Source: Candidatus Nyctobacter psychrophilus (GTDB taxonomy: Bacteria > Vulcanimicrobiota > Vulcanimicrobiia > Vulcanimicrobiales > Vulcanimicrobiaceae). Taken from it: DNA of 64,000 nucleotides. The stretch is taken from contig JACRTY010000017.1 in NCBI GenBank assembly GCA_014305025.1, forward strand, positions 62,001-126,000, given 5' to 3'. This document shows positions 8,025-13,738 of the stretch, piece after piece (positions within the stretch are counted from its first letter, which is position 1; every line of letters starts with the position of its first letter). Position numbers and translations under genes: made by a program. The notes under the pieces are model-generated. The model did no database searches. It was given only the letters and a program-made list of their open reading frames with translations, and was not told the DNA's origin.

Positions 8025-9098
8025 ATGGCCACGCAAACGATCGCCGTCCTCGAAGGCGACGAGACCGGACAAGAATTGCTCGTCGATGCGCTGCGCGTGC
8101 TGGCGCCCGACGTCATCGGCATGGACCTCGTCTTCGAACGCCACGATCTATCGCTGCTCAAGCGCCGTGAAACGCAGAACGGCGTGGTCCACGAGTCGGC
8201 GGCGGCGATGAAACGGACCGGCCTCGGTCTGAAGGCCGCCACAATCACGCCGGAAACCAAAGGCGACGTCGGTTCGCCCAACGCCATCCTGCGCCGCGAG
8301 GTCGACGGGAAGGTCATCGTACGCACGGGACGCCGGCTTCCCGGCGTGCGCCCGATCGGCGGCATCCACGCCCCGATTTCGATCGTCCGCATGGCGGTTG
8401 GCGACGCCTACGGCGCCAAGGAATGGCGCGAAGGCTCGGGCGACGATGAGATCGCGTTTCGCACCGAACGCATCTCCCGCAACGTGTGCCGCGTCGTGGC
8501 AGAATACGCCTTCTCGCACGCGCGAAAAATGCACGCCAAGGTCTTCGGCGGCCCAAAGTACACGGTGAGCCCGATCTACGAAGGCATGCTCAAAGAAGAG
8601 ATGGATGCGGCGGCCGAACGCTACCGCGACGTCGTCTACGATCCCCAGCTCATCGATGCCACCTACGCGCTCTTGATTTCGACGAACGGTGAAGCGATGG
8701 TCATTCCGTCGCTCAATCGCGACGGCGACTGCCTATCCGACCTCGTGATGCAACTCTTCGGTTCGATTGCGGGCGCCGAGAGCGTGCTGCTCTCCTTCGA
8801 CGCCGGTCTGCGGCCGAATTGCGTGATGGCCGAAGCCCCGCACGGAACGGCGCCGCGCCTGTTCGGTAAAAACGTCGCAAATCCGATGGCGATGATCCTC
8901 GCCGAAGCCGCGCTGCTCGGCTACATTGCCGACCCGCGCGCCGCCAGCGCCTCCCGCGCGATCTATGAATCCGCGCTCGAAACCGTTCACGGCGGAACCG
9001 CCACGAGCGACCTCGGCGGCCACGCCTCGACCACCGAATTCACCAACGCCGTGATCGAGCGCGTGCAGGCGAAGTTGGATATCTGGGCGTCGCTCTAG
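8025..9098 (+). CDS. Isocitrate/isopropylmalate dehydrogenase family protein
   Basis: A 357-residue NAD(P)-dependent beta-hydroxyacid oxidative decarboxylase. It has the family glycine-rich stretch 'AEAPHGTAPRLFGKNVANP' and the substrate-loop pattern 'RTERISRNVCRVVAEYAF'. The ATG at 8025 gives the right N-terminus (MATQTIAVLEGDETGQE). Substrate choice between isocitrate, isopropylmalate and homoisocitrate cannot be settled by eye. I see no leucine-operon neighbours, which mildly favours isocitrate. The last 205 bases were duplicated downstream and survive as a pseudogene at 10964-11163. Confidence 0.85.
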   Translation: MATQTIAVLEGDETGQELLVDALRVLAPDVIGMDLVFERHDLSLLKRRETQNGVVHESAAAMKRTGLGLKAATITPETKGDVGSPNAILRREVDGKVIVRTGRRLPGVRPIGGIHAPISIVRMAVGDAYGAKEWREGSGDDEIAFRTERISRNVCRVVAEYAFSHARKMHAKVFGGPKYTVSPIYEGMLKEEMDAAAERYRDVVYDPQLIDATYALLISTNGEAMVIPSLNRDGDCLSDLVMQLFGSIAGAESVLLSFDAGLRPNCVMAEAPHGTAPRLFGKNVANPMAMILAEAALLGYIADPRAASASRAIYESALETVHGGTATSDLGGHASTTEFTNAVIERVQAKLDIWASL

Positions 9099-9101
9099 AG
9101 T

Positions 9102-9479
9102 TCACCCGGCGAGTTGGCGGAGGCGTAAGGCGCCGATGGGTCCATTTGCTTGGGAGATGACGATCTCGATGTCGCAGCCGAGATTGCGCAGCGCTGCGAA
9201 AAGCCGTTCAGTCGAAAACCCAGATCCACGTCCATTTGCGATGCGCGAGAGATCAGGCTGTGCGAGCCCGACGAGTTTGCCGGCCACCGCTTGTGTCAAC
9301 TTCCGCCGTTTGATCTCCGAGTTGATAGCGTGCATGATGTGCGCTTTGAGCAGCAACTCATCGGCGTCGGGTAACCCCATGTCGGCGAAGACATTACCGC
9401 TGCCGGCTTCGAAAGTGACGCCGTTAACGATCCGTCTGCCGCTCGTAGTCTTGGCGCGCTTCGCGGAGGCGTTGAGCAA
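9102..9479 (-). CDS. HigA-type XRE antitoxin
   Basis: A helix-turn-helix protein with 'LTQAVAGKLVGLAQPDLSRI' as its XRE core and the N-terminal 'VTFEAGSGNVFADMGLPDA' typical of antitoxins partnered with HigB/RelE toxins. It lies directly downstream of the toxin, the usual order for HigBA. No ATG or GTG precedes the conserved N-terminus. I chose the TTG at 9479, which overlaps the toxin 3' end by 56 bases. An ATG at 9380 would delete the conserved N-terminus. Its stop is three bases from the convergent dehydrogenase stop. Confidence 0.75.
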   Translation of the reverse strand: MLNASAKRAKTTSGRRIVNGVTFEAGSGNVFADMGLPDADELLLKAHIMHAINSEIKRRKLTQAVAGKLVGLAQPDLSRIANGRGSGFSTERLFAALRNLGCDIEIVISQANGPIGALRLRQLAG

Positions 9480-9780
9480 TGAGATCGAGTTCGGCTCTCG
9501 GAGTCGCGATACCGTGCCGCGACTTTTTCTGGAACGCGTGGAGGACATAAACGACCTCTCCGATCTGGACCGTGTAGACGAGCCGATAGGTACCGCTTCG
9601 ATCGTTTTCGCTGATCTCGAGTACACCGCGCAGCGAACCATGAAGGGGCTTGCGTTCTGGGATGTCTCGCCGATCTGCGCGAGGTACAGTTGCGAAGCCA
9701 AGTTCTCGCTGCACAGCTTGAGGGAAAGCCCGAAGGTTGGTGCGGGCTGAGGACACCCACTCTACCGGCTTAAGCGCCAT
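9424..9780 (-). CDS. HigB/RelE-type toxin (Gp49-like family)
   Basis: A 118-residue RelE-superfamily protein. 'MALKPVEWVSSARTNLRAFP' leads into 'GTYRLVYTVQIGEVVYVLHA' and then 'FQKKSRHGIATP', the pattern of phage-Gp49-like mRNA interferases that cleave ribosome-bound mRNA. It is encoded upstream of the HigA-type antitoxin and probably read from the promoter at 9795-9823. The module lies between the dehydrogenase 3' end and a decayed EamA copy, which suggests insertion after the duplication described under findings. Confidence 0.8.
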   Translation of the reverse strand: MALKPVEWVSSARTNLRAFPQAVQRELGFATVPRADRRDIPERKPLHGSLRGVLEISENDRSGTYRLVYTVQIGEVVYVLHAFQKKSRHGIATPRAELDLIAQRLREARQDYERQTDR

Positions 9781-9794
9781 AGCGTCTCATCGGG

Positions 9795-9823
9795 AGTATA
9801 GCATTTCCGCTATTAGGTAGCAA
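9795..9823 (-). promoter_or_regulatory. Promoter of the higBA-like pair with overlapping palindrome
   Basis: On the minus strand, a -35 box TTGCTA (9823-9818) and a -10 box TATACT (9800-9795) are 17 bases apart. The predicted start lies about eight bases before the toxin ATG. An interrupted palindrome TAGC-N6-GCTA (9799-9812) overlaps the -10 box and is a plausible operator for the antitoxin. Confidence 0.6.
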
Positions 9824-9842
9824 CCGCGGCCGACGAAATCAA

Positions 9843-10270
9843 TTACCGGGCGATCAGCGCGACGCCTCCGGCGGCGAAGGCGACGCCTACCGCCGTCGAC
9901 CGATCCGCGCGGCCGCAAGTCCGACAAGTGCGGCGGCCGTGGGACGTTCGCCACTGCTCAGGCCGACGATGACGGGAACGCTCGCGCCGACGACCGCGGT
10001 GATCGGCGAACGAGGCCCATGCGCCCGACGGCGAGCGCGGCATACAGCGCCGCAATCGCGACGCCTCCCGCGATGCCCGCGAGCACGCCGAACATGATGT
10101 CGCTCGCGTTAGAAGTGTCCGGGCAGCGCCGACCATGCGAGCGCGAGGACGGCGATGCCCGCAATCTGCGAAAGCACGACGACCGCAGTAGCCGGCGTGC
10201 GGCGGCTCGCAAGACCGCCGAAGAAATCGGCCGCGCCGTACACCAGCGCCGCCGCCAGCGCAAGCCCGGT
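9843..10270 (-). pseudogene. Decayed EamA-transporter copy
   Basis: This is a broken duplicate of the EamA gene at 11196-12027. Recognisable pieces in order are 'GLALAAALVYGAADFFGG', 'SDIMFGVLAGIAGGVAIAAL' and, at the end, 'FAAGGVALIAR' plus stop. They fall in different frames because of several single-base indels, and roughly 440 bases of the middle are missing. The ending preserves the ancestral C-terminus that the better copy has lost by frameshift. It lies immediately downstream of the MazF-type toxin, as the other copy lies downstream of VapC. Confidence 0.85.
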
Positions 10271-10288
10271 CACCACGGTAACAGCGAG

Positions 10289-10657
10289 CTACGTCAAGAA
10301 CAACGCGAATTCGTCAGTCGCGAACCGACCCGGAGAACCAGCGATGCCTAAAAACACGAGAATGGCGCGATTGAGTCGCACGATCTCTTCATCAGTCAAT
10401 CGGCCGATACAAGCGCCCATCCTTGCTTTCGGCACGGCCGTGATCTTGTCTACCATCAGCCTTGAAACGGTGCGCAAGCCGTTGCGTTCGTCCGGCGCGA
10501 CCGGTAGGCGAAACAGTGGAGCCTCCGTCGGATCGCTGGTCAACGCGCAAATCGTGACGGAGTCCACGGTATCGAAGCGATCGTCTTGAATGATTACGGC
10601 GGGTCGCGGTTTACCCGCATAGTCATTGGCGCCAGCGATCGTCCAAATCTCCCCCGT
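10289..10657 (-). CDS. MazF/PemK-type toxin with no standard start codon
   Basis: MazF-family endoribonucleases cleave single-stranded mRNA. The frame reads 'GEIWTIAGANDYAGKPRPAV', then 'DSVTICALTSDPTEAPLFRL' and 'GLRTVSRLMVDKI', all conserved in PemK/MazF toxins, to a TAG-TAA-bounded 122 codons. The frame begins right after the TAG stop of the antitoxin and has no ATG, GTG or TTG until GTG at 10572, well inside the conserved domain. An ATT codon and a G5 run sit where the family's 'MRRGEIW' start would be, consistent with a start mutation plus a one-base deletion. The toxin is probably silenced, or initiates at a non-standard codon. Confidence 0.75.
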   Translation of the reverse strand, partial: TGEIWTIAGANDYAGKPRPAVIIQDDRFDTVDSVTICALTSDPTEAPLFRLPVAPDERNGLRTVSRLMVDKITAVPKARMGACIGRLTDEEIVRLNRAILVFLGIAGSPGRFATDEFALFLT

Positions 10658-10885
10658 CTAATCGAGCTCAACGGAAATTGCGTCGATAAATCCTTGATCT
10701 TCCGCGGCATGAGGGCTTTTCGACACGGCAAGCGACTGCCGATGAGCCTCGGCCGCAAAAGCCGGTGAGCGCACGTCCGGCACCCAGATTTGAATCGGTC
10801 GCAACCCTTTACGCCGCAGCCGTCCCGATGCGCGTTGACCTTTCCGCGCGAGGACCCAGGAGAAGCGGCCATCGTTAACCTGCAC
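10658..10885 (-). CDS. MazE-type antitoxin (DUF3018 family)
   Basis: A 75-residue antitoxin of the MazE/DUF3018 type. 'GLRPIQIWVPDVRSPAFAAE' followed by 'HRQSLAVSKSPHAAEDQGFI' is highly characteristic of the antitoxin paired with PemK/MazF toxins. It starts with GTG and ends in TAG directly against the toxin frame. A perfect 12-bp palindrome just upstream is a likely site of autorepression. MazE and MazF together occupy the position that VapC occupies in the second copy of the duplicated block. Confidence 0.8.
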   Translation of the reverse strand: MQVNDGRFSWVLARKGQRASGRLRRKGLRPIQIWVPDVRSPAFAAEAHRQSLAVSKSPHAAEDQGFIDAISVELD

Positions 10886-10889
10886 TATG

Positions 10890-10901
10890 GTTACATGTAA
10901 C
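10890..10901. promoter_or_regulatory. Palindromic operator upstream of the mazE-like gene
   Basis: GTTACATGTAAC is a perfect 12-bp palindrome ending five bases before the GTG start. No convincing -10 box is separable from it. Its position suits an antitoxin-binding operator. Confidence 0.5.
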
Positions 10902-10928
10902 GTACCACAGGACTGAAATCCCGTCGAG

Positions 10929-10963
10929 TCACTCAGCGTCGGGTTCGCATCAAAATCGGGCGA
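10929..10963 (-). pseudogene. Remnant of the vapB 3' end at the duplication junction
   Basis: These 35 bases match the 3' end of the intact vapB-like gene. TCACTCAG (10929-10936) equals 12426-12433 including the stop codon. CGTCGGG follows, and GCATCAAAATCGGGCGA (10947-10963) is identical to 12481-12497. A 33-base segment is missing in between. The dehydrogenase fragment begins immediately afterwards, which marks the seam of the tandem duplication. Confidence 0.75.
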
Positions 10964-11163
10964 GATCCTCGCCGAAGCGGCGCTTCTGGGCTACATCACC
11001 GATCCTCGCGCCGCCAGCGCCCGCGATCTACGAATCCGCGCTCGAAACCGTCCACGGCGGAACCGCCACCAGCGACCTCGGAGGCCACGCCTCGACAACC
11101 GAATTCACGAACGCCGTGATTGAACGCGTGCAGGCGAAGTTGGACATCTGGGCGTCGCTCTGA
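10964..11163 (+). pseudogene. Duplicated 3' fragment of the dehydrogenase gene
   Basis: 200 bases clearly homologous to 8894-9098, with a five-base deletion that shifts the frame and many synonymous-looking changes. It ends in its own TGA in the same context ('DIWASL' then stop). It has no promoter or start and cannot encode an enzyme. The substitutions show that the duplication is not recent. Confidence 0.9.
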
Positions 11164-12027
11164 ACGTTGCGTCCCCAGACGTGAGGCGAGCGCTCTCAAT
11201 GCGCAATGAGCGCGACGCCGCCAGGCGGCAAAGACAACCCCGATCCATTGCGTTGCCGTAAGCCGTTCACGTAGGACGATGCGTGCGAGGAATACGGTGC
11301 TTGCGGGGTAGAGCGACGTGATGACGGCAACGATCGCGAGCAAGCCGAACCGCGTTGCGATCACGTAAAGGATATTCGCGCTCATATCGAGCGCGCCGGC
11401 GAGCAAGATGAGGCGCACAGAATCCGGCGCCGGTCGCAGCGATTCACGTCGCATGAGCACGTACGAGCTCAGCAGCGCCATGGAAACGATGCGCGTGACT
11501 GCGAGCCGCGCGAGCCCCGCATCGGGATGGCCGCGCGCGAGGAACACGTAGAGCGCGCCGATGCCGAGTCCGGAGAGGAGCGCGAGTCCGACGCCGCGTT
11601 CGGCAAACGAGAAGCGCCGGAGGCCGGCGCCCGCGGAAACGAGCGTTACGGCGACGAGCGCTGCCGCGAGCCCCGCCATCGCGGCGACCGTTGGACGTTC
11701 GCCGCTGCTCAAGCCCACGATGACGGGAACGCTCGCGCCCACGACCGCGGTGATCGGCGAAACGACGCCCATCCGCCCGACGGCGAGCGCGGCATACAGC
11801 GCCGCAATCGCGACGCCTCCCGCGACGCCGGCGAGGACGCCGAACATGATATCGCTCGCGTAGAAGTGTCCGGGCAGCGCCAACCATGCGAGCGCGAGGA
11901 CGGCGATGCCCGCAATCTGCGAGAGCACGACGACCGCAGCAGCCGGCGTGCGGCGGCTCGCAAGACCGCCGAAGAAATCGGCCGCGCCGTACACGAGCGC
12001 CGCTGCCAGCGCGAGTCCGATCGCCAA
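10996..12027 (-). CDS. EamA/DMT-family transporter with C-terminal frameshift
   Basis: An inner-membrane drug/metabolite transporter of the EamA family with about ten hydrophobic segments, starting TTG at 12027 ('LALAAALVYGAADFFGGLAS'). It reads normally to 'LTATQWIGVVFAA'. There one extra base (near 11223) changes the expected 'GGVALIAH' plus stop at 11196 into an unrelated 68-residue tail that runs antisense through the dehydrogenase fragment. The distance 11196-12027 is 832 bases, one more than a multiple of three, which fits a single insertion. Only the last few residues of the transporter are altered, so it may still work. Confidence 0.8.
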   Translation of the reverse strand: MAIGLALAAALVYGAADFFGGLASRRTPAAAVVVLSQIAGIAVLALAWLALPGHFYASDIMFGVLAGVAGGVAIAALYAALAVGRMGVVSPITAVVGASVPVIVGLSSGERPTVAAMAGLAAALVAVTLVSAGAGLRRFSFAERGVGLALLSGLGIGALYVFLARGHPDAGLARLAVTRIVSMALLSSYVLMRRESLRPAPDSVRLILLAGALDMSANILYVIATRFGLLAIVAVITSLYPASTVFLARIVLRERLTATQWIGVVFAAWRRRAHCALRALASRLGTQRSERRPDVQLRLHAFNHGVREFGCRGVASEVAGGGSAVDGFERGFVDRGRWRREDR

Positions 12028-12039
12028 AGTGCGTCCGCT

Positions 12040-12429
12040 TTAAGTCTTTAGTAGTGCGACGTCGTAACGTGAAAAATGCGCATCGGCAGTGACGATCGTT
12101 AGCCCCTCGACGATCGCCTGCGCGATGAGAAGGCGGTCGAAGGGATCGCGATGATGCAAGGGTAGGGAGTGGACCGCGCATGCGTGCGCAAGTTCGACCC
12201 GAAGTGTCGTCATGCGCAACATCGAAATGCGCGACGGGATGTAACTGTCGGGCGCCGCCGGTAGATGTAATCTCCCGACGCCGTATTTGATCGATATCTC
12301 CCACGCGCTCGCGGTCGAAAAGATGACCTCATTGAGGGGGTTCTCGATGGCACTCCGGGCTTCTCCGCTCAATCGGTCGCTCGGCGCAACGGACCACAAC
12401 CACGCATGCGTGTCGAGCAGCAGCCTCAC
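12040..12429 (-). CDS. vapC: VapC-type PIN-domain ribonuclease toxin
   Basis: A 129-residue PIN-domain RNase. 'LLLDTHAWLWSV' carries the first acidic residue, 'ASAWEISIKYGVGRL' the second, and 'HRDPFDRLLIAQA' plus 'IVTADAHF' the remaining acidic sites. This is the type II TA family PIN subgroup often paired with Phd/YefM antitoxins. Its start overlaps the antitoxin stop by four bases. The EamA start lies only 12 bases downstream. Confidence 0.9.
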   Translation of the reverse strand: MRLLLDTHAWLWSVAPSDRLSGEARSAIENPLNEVIFSTASAWEISIKYGVGRLHLPAAPDSYIPSRISMLRMTTLRVELAHACAVHSLPLHHRDPFDRLLIAQAIVEGLTIVTADAHFSRYDVALLKT

Positions 12430-12677
12430 TCAGGCACGGGACCGCCGTAGAAGCCCTCCAAGATATCGTCGGGCAACGGTGCATCAAAATCGGGCGATAT
12501 CCAAACCAAACCTTCGTCCATTCCGAGCCTCCGAGGCTCAGGGGCGAGTTCCTTGTAGCTCGTCAAACGTGCAACAGGCTTGCCGGCTTTCGCAATGATC
12601 ACGTCCTCGCCGGCGGCGACATCGACTAGGAGGGCCGATAACTTTGTCTTGGCCTCGTGAATGTTAACGGTCTTCAT
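12426..12677 (-). CDS. Phd/YefM-type antitoxin for VapC
   Basis: An 83-residue antitoxin starting at ATG 12677: 'MKTVNIHEAKTKLSALLVDV', then 'GEDVIIAKAGKPVARL', the Phd/YefM DNA-binding fold. The acidic, Pro-rich C-terminus should bind and block VapC. The promoter makes the message leaderless. A 35-base remnant of its 3' end is left at 10929-10963 from the duplication. Confidence 0.88.
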   Translation of the reverse strand: MKTVNIHEAKTKLSALLVDVAAGEDVIIAKAGKPVARLTSYKELAPEPRRLGMDEGLVWISPDFDAPLPDDILEGFYGGPVPE

Positions 12678-12702
12678 ATGCAAACTATATCAAACTTAGT
12701 TT
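12677..12702 (-). promoter_or_regulatory. Leaderless promoter and inverted repeat of the vapBC-like module
   Basis: The minus strand has a -10 box TATAGT (12689-12684), whose last base is seven bases before the ATG at 12677, so transcription and translation should start together. The inverted repeat AAACT-T-AGTTT (12692-12702) and another AAACT half-site (12682-12686) flank the box and may bind the antitoxin. I see no strong -35. Confidence 0.5.
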
Positions 12703-12714
12703 AGTGAATCTAGT

Positions 12715-13100
12715 CTACGAAGGGCAAAAGTCTTCGGCCAAGAGTAAGCCCTGCACGCCGAAGCCGTGCGGCAGGCCGATGGCAGGAAGGCCCGTCGCGT
12801 TGCCGGCTGAGATGAAGTCGACGGCGCCCGGGTACGCCGTATAGACTTTGTCGAAATCGACGCCGATCGGATAGGCGACGGTCGACGTCGCAACGTCGCG
12901 AACGGCCCCTCGACCGACGTGCGGTCGTGCGGGTCTTTTCCGGCGATGGACGCGCAAGCACGACCTCAGCGTCGCGCGGGCCGGCCGCGGTGCAGGCGGC
13001 AGAACCGCTGGGTGAACCGCCGCTCCGGTAAGTCCGGTTCCACGGCGTACGACCGGGTCAGTGAACGATGCGTCGGCGTTGTTGTGCCCAAAGCCGCCGG
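12715..13100 (-). pseudogene. Decayed amidase-signature-family gene
   Basis: Fragments of an amidase (GatA-like) are spread over several minus-strand frames. 'RDAEVVLA' and 'IAGKDPHDRTSVEGPFAT' (about 12890-12980) are followed in another frame by 'VYTAYPGAVDFISAGNATGL' and 'PAIGLPHGF' (about 12740-12850). The catalytic Ser-Ser-Lys region is absent. At least two frameshifts and a large 5' loss make it non-functional. The region 12678-13129 contains nothing else I can identify. Confidence 0.6.
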
Positions 13101-13129
13101 GCGAGCTCCACCATGGCGGCGCGAACGTT

Positions 13130-13621
13130 CTACGGAAGCACGGCCGCCGGGGCTTGACCACAAACCGATTGCGACGCATCCTGCCGCGGCACAACGAAGT
13201 CGACGACAACGTCCGATTGCGTCGTCACGCGGGCCGATTTGGGATACCGCGCCAGCACCCGGCCATCACAGACGATGACGTAACCGTCCGCAGCGTACCT
13301 ATAAGACGCAAATGCGTACCCTGTCCCATTGCCATCGTTATCAGTAACGATCACGGTGTGACCGACATAGATTCGCGTCCCGCTCGGCCACGTTCGTAGG
13401 TTGCGTAAGAGGGCATCCGTCTGCATCGATGCAGCAGCCGCCCGGTCTACGCTGAACAGCTCGGCGATGAGCCGTTCAGCCAGAGCCCGGCGCTCGGGAG
13501 GCAGTTGCCGGATCTGCACCGCGTATGAGGGACGAACGGTAGCGACTGTTTGAGCATCGGACACTCCTGCCCCGAGTGACCATGCTGCCAAAACGACAAT
13601 CGGTATACCTTTGGTCACCAT
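13130..13621 (-). CDS. Secreted protein of unknown function
   Basis: A 163-residue protein starting at ATG 13621, with a GGGAG-type ribosome binding site. A signal peptide covers about residues 1-24 (hydrophobic core then 'GVSDAQ'). The mature part contains 'GYAFASYRYAADGYVIVCDG', possibly beta-rich, and a single further Cys near the C-terminus that could pair with it. I recognise no family. It lies upstream of the amidase remnant, and the two may once have been co-transcribed. Confidence 0.6.
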   Translation of the reverse strand: MVTKGIPIVVLAAWSLGAGVSDAQTVATVRPSYAVQIRQLPPERRALAERLIAELFSVDRAAAASMQTDALLRNLRTWPSGTRIYVGHTVIVTDNDGNGTGYAFASYRYAADGYVIVCDGRVLARYPKSARVTTQSDVVVDFVVPRQDASQSVCGQAPAAVLP

Positions 13622-13669
13622 CTCGCATCTTTCTCCCGCGCACCGACAGTTGCCGCAGCGCCCATGAAG

Positions 13670-13698
13670 AGGGCGCCTGCGATTCTCGCAGGCGCCCT
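13670..13698 (-). terminator. Strong hairpin after the TonB-dependent receptor gene
   Basis: A 13-bp perfect stem (13670-13682 with 13686-13698) and a three-base loop, 41 bases beyond the receptor stop. Only a short, mixed T-rich run follows in the direction of transcription. It should still stop or stabilise the receptor mRNA and insulate the secreted-protein gene downstream. Confidence 0.65.
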
Positions 13699-13738
13699 AT
13701 CGTTTGCTCCCTAGGGGTGTTTCACTGAGGTTCTGGGC

